Shown here: positions 58,248 to 64,000 of the stretch, in pieces
Numbering within the stretch: position 1 is the stretch's first letter
Layout: each line of letters begins with the position of its first letter
NCBI GenBank assembly: GCA_004335835.1
Contig: RWJK01001052.1
Span: 51,214-115,213, forward strand
Source: Scenedesmus sp. ARA3
Lineage: Eukaryota > Chlorophyta > Chlorophyceae > Sphaeropleales > Scenedesmaceae
Reading direction: 5' to 3'
Length of the DNA: 64,000 nt
Program-made: the position numbers and the translations under genes
The notes under the pieces: generated by a model
Database searches by the model: none
The model's input: the letters and a program-made list of their open reading frames with translations, nothing else
Told to the model about the DNA's origin: nothing

Positions 58248-58959
58248 ATTTTCTTTCATTGCTAGCATCATGTCACAGCATGGTGGTAATTGTCAAGCTG
58301 GTGTTCATTGATTTGCTCGGCCCTGCAATCCAACTGGGCAATCCGGGATGGCAGGACAGCAGGGGCGTCATCCAGGAGCGTCATCAGGACAAGCGTCAAC
58401 TTGTTACAGGGTCCTCTGCCGCTGCGATATGATTAATTGCCGTTCTTTTTCGTTGATTGTGTGCATTATGCCCACTCGTTGAACACGGACAACTAATTTA
58501 CACGTTCCGGCCGTACTCTCTCAAGCTTGAAGATCGCCTCTGCTGGTGCAAACCAAGAAACAAAACCAACATTCCAAGGTAATTCACGACTTTTAATCAT
58601 GTTTGATACGTTTTGCGGCCTCTTGCAACCTCTGCATAGGCATGGCCAGGCGCATGGGGTCCTTGCTTTCCGAAAGCGACGTGCAATCGCCACTTGCTGC
58701 GTCCGCATCGGCAGCTTTCACGTATTCAACACCTCACCATAAACAAAACTTTTAGCATAAAATTCCCGAGTTTGCACCGTTGTATGCCCCTTGAGGGCTG
58801 GTGATTCTTGGGCCCTGAGGGTCTGCTGTAGCTTTTACCTGCAGCTGCCAGACTGGCCATGGTCCTTCACCTAGCAGCTGGTGCTTGTGTGCCGTGCCAC
58901 CTCACTGGCGATGGCAGCAATCGACCCCTTTTCGTTTTCCAGTGATGGGACATGGGTTC

Positions 58960-59051
<92 letters not shown>

Positions 59052-59061
59052 CCGCAGGGAC
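58248..59061. other. Intergenic before the cysteine-rich gene
   Basis: No gene supported. The right end contains a long (CTG)n tract ending at CCCCGCAG, 10 bases before the chosen ATG. This looks like the acceptor of an intron in the 5' UTR. Confidence 0.5.
58963..59050 (+). repeat. (CTG)29 microsatellite
   Basis: An uninterrupted CTG repeat of about 87 bases, the longest in the window. It ends in CCCCGCAG, a good acceptor, just before the signal-peptide exon. A frame reading it as polyLeu or polyAla is open but biologically doubtful. Confidence 0.95.
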
Positions 59062-59787
59062 ATGAAGCAGTCAAAGGGATCGGTGCTGCTGGCACTGGGC
59101 CTGGCCCTGCTGCTGTCAGCACACCTCGGGTGAATGCCCAATCTTTGCTTGAACAGTGCGGGCTGCATGCAGCCTGCAGCCATCACTTTGCATCTGAAGA
59201 CATGTGATTACGCCAGACTCTGGCCTTGGTTTGATGTAACCCCTCTCCTTCTGCAGCTGCGCAGCCATGCCATTGCTGCCGCCACCGCCTGCTGCTGCTG
59301 CTGCCACTGCCGCTGCCGTTACTGCTGTGCAAAGCACTGCTACTCGGTGCTGCCCGACTGATGGGTGGTTCTATAGCTAGTGCACCTCCTCGGCACCACA
59401 CTAGGAGCCAAACCAAAGCAGTGGCTGCTTGCCTGTTGCAGGGAGGCAACGTCCCCCAACTGCTGGCACTGGCACAAGCCCAGGCCATTCCCGCCCGTGA
59501 AGTACGGCACAGCGGTGAGCACACCGTCACTAACAGCTTGTCACCAACAGTTTGTCACTGGTAGCTTTTCCTGGGTTCACAGATTGCTGAGCAGACCAGT
59601 TACTAGGCTTAGGCCAGCAAGGAGGCTATGCATTGCCTACTAGGTGGTGAGTATCACACCACCAGAACAAATCAAAATATCGTCCCTTTGCACCGACACA
59701 CTCCAAAGTTTGCGGCAAGGGTGTCCCTGCACACTTGTCGAGGGACAGGCTTGGTGTGACATATGCTGTAGTTTCCAGCTCCACCAA

Positions 59788-59843
<56 letters not shown>

Positions 59844-61599
59844 CTCAGCTGCCGTTGGAGGACTGCAAGACAGATGCTGACTGTGAGTGACAACTGCGGC
59901 AGCTGCACTCCACTGACAGCCATCATGCCTGATCAGCCATGCCTCAACAGGAGGTCAAGGTCATGCAGAACATATGCACAATATCCACGAGGTGTATCAC
60001 AGCTCAGCTATGTTATGCTGATCGGCCGTCAGCCACAGTCATACGCGTGTGCTCGCTGGCGTTTGTCGGTACCCCACTGGGGGTGGCCCCCTAGGCCTGA
60101 CTGCCAGCTTGCAAGCTGGCAGCTGCCAGTGGGTTGTGCAATTCTGCACTGTGTGTACGTATTGTGTGCACCCGTATCACTATGAAATGCGGATCTGCAC
60201 GTCTTTGCGTGCAGGCTGCGGCAACCAGGAGTGCCGCACCTACTCCGCCTACCCCAATCTGGGTGACCATGCGCCATATCCCGACATGCATGTTGTGGGG
60301 CATAAGCGCTGCGTGCCGATGTCCTTCAGACATGCCACGCCCACTGCCGATGAAATCTACCTTGCCCCTAGCACTCCAACCAACCCCAACGAGACTGCAA
60401 CACTGGAAAGGATCAGCGCAAAGTACCCCGAATTCCCTGACTTTGATGCATGGGAGTGCAGCGCAGGAGACTACTTTGATTGGTGAGCAATATTTCAATC
60501 AAATACACATTTTTCGAATCTAGCCTTCAAAAATCGAGCCTTAGCATGGCTGCTGCTGCAGTGCAGCAGCAGTCACTGCTGTGCAGGCGCTGAGTTGGCA
60601 CCTCAACCCTCAAGGGTTTCCTTTGTGACTGCTGCCGCGGCAACTGCTTTACTGCACCCTTGCCACCTGCAGCCAACAACCCTTAGACAGACAGCAACAT
60701 CATGTTTTTATAATATACTTTCACTTTACAATGCATCGCAGGTACGTGCCGCACTTCTGCTGCATCAGCGACTGGATGACCGACCTGTTCCCGCCATGTG
60801 GCACCGAGCCGTTCTGCTGGAACACCGATGTCGTACCCAAATCGCTGGCAGCTTGCAGGAAAATCGCACCTTACAAAGGCTTCATTCTGAACAAGAGCGG
60901 ATGCTGCGTGGCCCCTGGTGGCATCTCTGCGCAGGACAAGTACACAGACCCCACCACAGGCAGCAGGTGGGCGGAAGAGGGTGCAAGCTCAATCAATGAG
61001 TGGTGAAGCACCTCGGCCTGCTCATATATGGGTTATATAACTGTCAGGTGTTGTGTTACATACCTGTCAGCCGTTAAACACTCAAAAATCTATTCAAAGC
61101 GCGTTAGGGCAGACACACTTCCTTGTCTGTGTGCAAAGGAGCTGCGCGCCTTGTGACAACCACAAGTAACATCAGATGTGACTTGCAGATGCACTGCTGG
61201 CCAACCTGACGGTCAAACACACCTGAACAGCAGTCACATTGACGGTCAAACACACCTGACCAGCGGTCAAACTCGCGGTCAAACATGTATGTGTTGCTGG
61301 CTCTTTTGCTCTTGTACAGGTGCCTCATCGGCATTGTCACGCAAGCCCCGGGCCCGGGCAGTGACGAGGCAACCTGGGGGCCGATCAAGGAGTGCTGCCC
61401 CGACACCTGCAACTACTACAACCCCACGGAGGACTCGCTGTGGATGTGCGTAAAAGCAAGCGACTTAGGCTGGGCAGTCGACGCTGCCGGCCGCTGGCTC
61501 AAGACGGCGGCAAACGCGTGCGATCTGAAGGCGATGCGCGACTCGAAGGTGAAGGGTTCGAAGGTCAAGAACATGAAGGTGTTTGACTGCGGGGTTTGA
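59062..61599 (+). CDS. Secreted cysteine-rich protein of unknown family
   Basis: Seven exons join in phase: 59062-59129, 59257-59364, 59442-59514, 59849-59882, 60215-60482, 60742-60966 and 61320-61599, giving 351 residues. Residues 1-23 (MKQSKGSVLLALGLALLLSA) are a classic signal peptide. A short Pro/Ala/Thr linker leads into a disulfide-type domain: RCCPTDGEATSPNCWHWHKP, LEDCKTDADCCGNQECRTYS, HVVGHKRCVPMSF, DAWECSAGDYFDWYVPHFCC, FPPCGTEPFCWNT, LNKSGCCVAPGG, KECCPDTCNYYNPTEDSLWM and a basic C-terminal helix with KVKGSKVKNMK. The many CC pairs and acidic/aromatic loops suggest a stable extracellular fold. I do not recognise the family. Phase agreement across all six introns, one with a 34-base exon, supports the model. 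TGTAA lies 86 bases downstream. It could be a cell-wall or mating-type surface protein, but that is only a guess. Confidence 0.8.
59793..59842 (+). repeat. (CTG)n tract before a 34-base microexon
   Basis: About 50 bases of CTG repeat end at GGCTCAG, directly before the 59849-59882 exon of the cysteine-rich gene. Confidence 0.9.
61205..61290 (+). repeat. GGTCAAAC repeat cluster in an intron
   Basis: GGTCAAAC occurs at about 61211, 61243, 61265 and 61277, with ACACCTGA(A/C)CAGC(A/G) spacers, in the last intron of the cysteine-rich gene. The same motif is clustered at 15945-16125. Confidence 0.7.
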
Positions 61600-61684
61600 C
61601 CGTTGACCGGCGCTGCTGCTGCGGGAGGAGATGACAGGGACAGGCCGGGCCACTGAGTGTTTGGTGCACTGGATGCAGCGTTGC

Positions 61685-61689
61685 TGTAA
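61685..61689 (+). terminator. TGTAA poly(A) signal of the cysteine-rich gene
   Basis: TGTAA lies 86 bases downstream of the stop codon at 61599. Confidence 0.55.
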
Positions 61690-62508
61690 AAATTTGTGTT
61701 ATACTTTTATCGGCCCAGGCTCGGGCCCTGTCTGCGATCATGATTGCAAGTTGAGCATTTTCGGTTCTGAAAAGGTGGTGGTCTTGCAAACAATTCCGAT
61801 TGGAAGCTGCCCGCGTGGTTGAGCCTGTGTTTGAGGCACTGCTGTGAAATGTATACAGCTGCAGCAGCACTACCGGCAGCAAGGTTTGAGAGCAGCTGTG
61901 TCAAGCACCTGCATGGTGTGGCTGCGCTACTGGCAGCAGCCACTGCACTGCTATGTCATCACCTCACCGTGGTGAATCACAACACAGACTCATGACACAC
62001 CGGAATCAAGAATCAACCACCACGTCCGCCTGGGTTAAATCAAATACTCAGTGAGTGTGCGACAATTGCTGCTGGTGAACTGCTGCTCTGCCTGTTCTGG
62101 GTGAGTTGGTAATACGCGTGGATATATAATATTAATAGTGGCTGGGGTAATGTCCTGGTTTGCTGCTGCACTGCATTGATACTGCTGTCAGATGAGCTAG
62201 TTTGTGGAACATCATGGTTCTGCATGCACCTGCACGCATTGTGAACACACCTTGTCTGCTGTGTGTTTCACATAGTAACCTTCAATGCGGGACCGTTGGG
62301 TGGGCTGACCAACTGCCTGGTGCTTTCTGCTGTTGAGCTACCATAGCTTTGGCAACTGTGCTGCACTGTGTCACTGCACATCAGTTTTGAAGGCACAGTG
62401 CCCCAACGTAATGTTTTCGACAGTTGTTTCTTGACGCATCCTTCTTGTTCAACTCCAACGCGCGCACGTTGCATGGCATGGAGTTGCTGTTTGAATGCCA
62501 TGACATTG

Positions 62509-63000
62509 ATACACCAGTCGGCGCCCTGGCGACACACTAGCACTGCTGTTGTATTACTGCCTGACAGTGAGCCAGTTGTTGAGTCGCTTCCTGAATGTCA
62601 ACCAGCTGCCGCACTGGTGGCACTATAAATGTGCATGTTGATGAGTTGCTGCCTGATGGTTGACCAGTTGGCACCCTGGTGACACTGCTACTAGCCGTAC
62701 TGGTGACACTGCTACTAGCACTGCCGTACTACGGGTCGGGTACTGGCAGTACCATCAGTAGCGGTACTGTTGTTGAGTTCCCGTCTGCGCGTCGACTAGT
62801 CGGCACCCTGGTGAAGCACTAGTACTGCTGTTGTATTACTGCCTGAGCAGCAACCAGCTCAGGTCTGGCGGCGCTAGTTCTGTTGTTGAGTTGCTGCATG
62901 ATGGTCAACCAGTCGGCGCCCTGCTGGCACTAAGGCGGTTGTTGAGTTTTCGTCTGGCAGTCAACAAGGTGGCGTCGCCACTCCAGGGCCTGGAGTGATC
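62509..63000 (+). repeat. Degenerate ~60-bp tandem repeat family
   Basis: Units share GTTGAGTTGCTGCCTGATGG, TCAACCAGTCGGC(G/A)CCCTGG, TG(G/A)CACTAG and ACTGCTGTTGTATTACTGCC. At least six diverged units can be followed between about 62509 and 63000, with variable spacing. Confidence 0.75.
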
Positions 63001-63207
63001 CTTGTGCCGTGGCACCACCGAAAGTGTCAGTTCCCCCATGTACCAGCGATCTTGCGGCTGCTAGGCTATTAAAAAGCACTCAAAGTGGTGGACTAGTAGT
63101 ATTGGAAGTACTACTGATGTCATTGCAGTGCCTGTTACACTCCGTTACCATGGCAGCACGTAACAACTCAGCACATTGGATGTACCGTGACGACACAAGC
63201 AAGCCTA

Positions 63208-63210
<3 letters not shown>

Positions 63211-63260
<50 letters not shown>

Positions 63261-63262
63261 AG
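63211..63262 (+). repeat. (CTG)17 microsatellite
   Basis: A CTG tract of about 50 bases ends in CTGCAG, resembling the CTG-type acceptors used by other genes in this window. Confidence 0.9.
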
Positions 63263-64000
63263 CAATGCACACGATGCAGCTTCAGTTCGCAAACCCAGCG
63301 CTGCCAGCACTGATCACATCAACCACTGTGAACTGCATCATGCCACCACGGCCATGCGTGTGGTGGCAGAGGGGCTGCTGGCCCTTGCCTGTCACAGCAA
63401 CACAGCGCCACACACCACTACATGTGGACGCAGGGTTCTTCACCCAAGCGCGTGGTAATCGTTTCGTCCGAGTAGGATACAACCTTACAGCGCCAGAGCC
63501 AGCTTCAGCCCTGCTTACATGGTAAAGTGAAAACTCTTCCTTTACACCACAAACCACACAGCGCCACACGCCTTGGCTGTCACAGCGCCACACACTGTGA
63601 CAAGCACACCAGAATCCTCTGCCAGCGAGCACCACACTATATACGCCACATCAACAGGTTCTTTCCAAGTCGACATGCTACGTCGCGTGGTATGACAACC
63701 TGGAAGAACCTCTGTGCACCCTATTGCTAGTTGCAATGCATCGCGCACTGCCTGAATAACTCAGCTCTGTTGATAGCAAGCATTTCCAGCCATTTGTATA
63801 CTGAATTCACGTATACACCAACAGCTAGGAGGGGTGCAAAGGTTGTGGCAAGGAGCTGCAGATCAGGTTGCAGACACAGCAATGCCAGCACCCTCAAACA
63901 CCCCCTGAAAAAGGACACGTCCAACAACACACATACCTGTAGTGGGAGATTTGATACACATGTGATTAAGACACACAGTTACAGTCGTTTCGTTGAACAC

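Larger units (their letters stand above)
61690..64000. other. Right end, no confident gene
   Basis: It contains a degenerate ~60-bp repeat family (62509-63000) and a (CTG)17 tract (63211-63262) ending in CAG. The open frame after that CAG (to about 63458, reading AMRVVAEGLLALACHS) could be one exon of a plus-strand gene that leaves the window, but nothing else supports it. Confidence 0.4.

Noticed and set aside
58881..59207. Open frames with polyAla or polyLeu of about 30 residues
   Set aside because: The tract is a (CTG)n repeat ending in a good CAG acceptor. A clean signal peptide starts right after it, so the repeat is most likely intronic.
1..64000. CRISPR array, bacterial operons, tRNA or rRNA genes
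   Set aside because: The sequence is eukaryotic with spliced genes. Tandem repeats lack spacer structure, and no tRNA cloverleaf or rRNA stretch was recognised by eye.

Overview
The window looks like nuclear DNA of a green alga. The genes are split into many short exons with GT-AG introns. Trinucleotide repeats are dense: (CTG)n in introns, and polyQ, polyA and polyS in proteins. Several genes carry a TGTAA poly(A)-type signal just after the stop codon, which is the usual signal in chlorophytes. Gene families are plant/algal: an SBP-box factor, a plant-type PH1 protein and plant-type LRRs. A chlorophycean such as a Scenedesmus/Tetradesmus or Haematococcus relative fits best, but this placement is inference. 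All gene models were assembled by hand from splice sites, reading phase and family resemblance.

Layout. Minus strand: a multi-pass membrane protein with an amphipathic C-terminus (954-4329); a thioredoxin-fold, APR-like membrane protein (4774-9021). From 9.0 to 17.5 kb no gene can be supported; this stretch holds a G-box tandem array, an AAGC microsatellite with an assembly gap, and TTGACC clusters. Then, on the minus strand, an SBP-box transcription factor (17526-21002) and a TAPT1/DUF747 family protein (22587-30002). TAPT1 is divergent from a plus-strand PH1-like protein (30528-32470), which is followed by a secreted PLC-like phosphodiesterase (34192-38880). Next come a minus-strand papain-like peptidase fused to plant LRRs (40134-45297, 5' end missing), a minus-strand PDCD5 homologue (46905-48660), a very large plus-strand SFI1-like centrin-binding candidate (about 49204-58247) and a plus-strand secreted cysteine-rich protein (59062-61599). 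The last 2.4 kb has no confident gene.

The most unusual feature is not a single gene. In seven of the ten genes, short segments carrying an exon-intron junction (exon edge, splice site and some intron) occur as extra, diverged copies inside the neighbouring intron, from one to five extra copies each. These 'splice-junction echoes' inflate the introns and leave rows of decoy donor and acceptor sites. A second, related oddity is that (CTG)n microsatellites often stand directly in front of the CAG acceptor, where a polypyrimidine tract would be expected.

The genes do not form one pathway. Shared themes are the endomembrane or secretory system (APR-like protein, TAPT1, PLC-like, peptidase-LRR, cysteine-rich protein) and basal body/cilium biology (SFI1-like, and TAPT1 by family knowledge).
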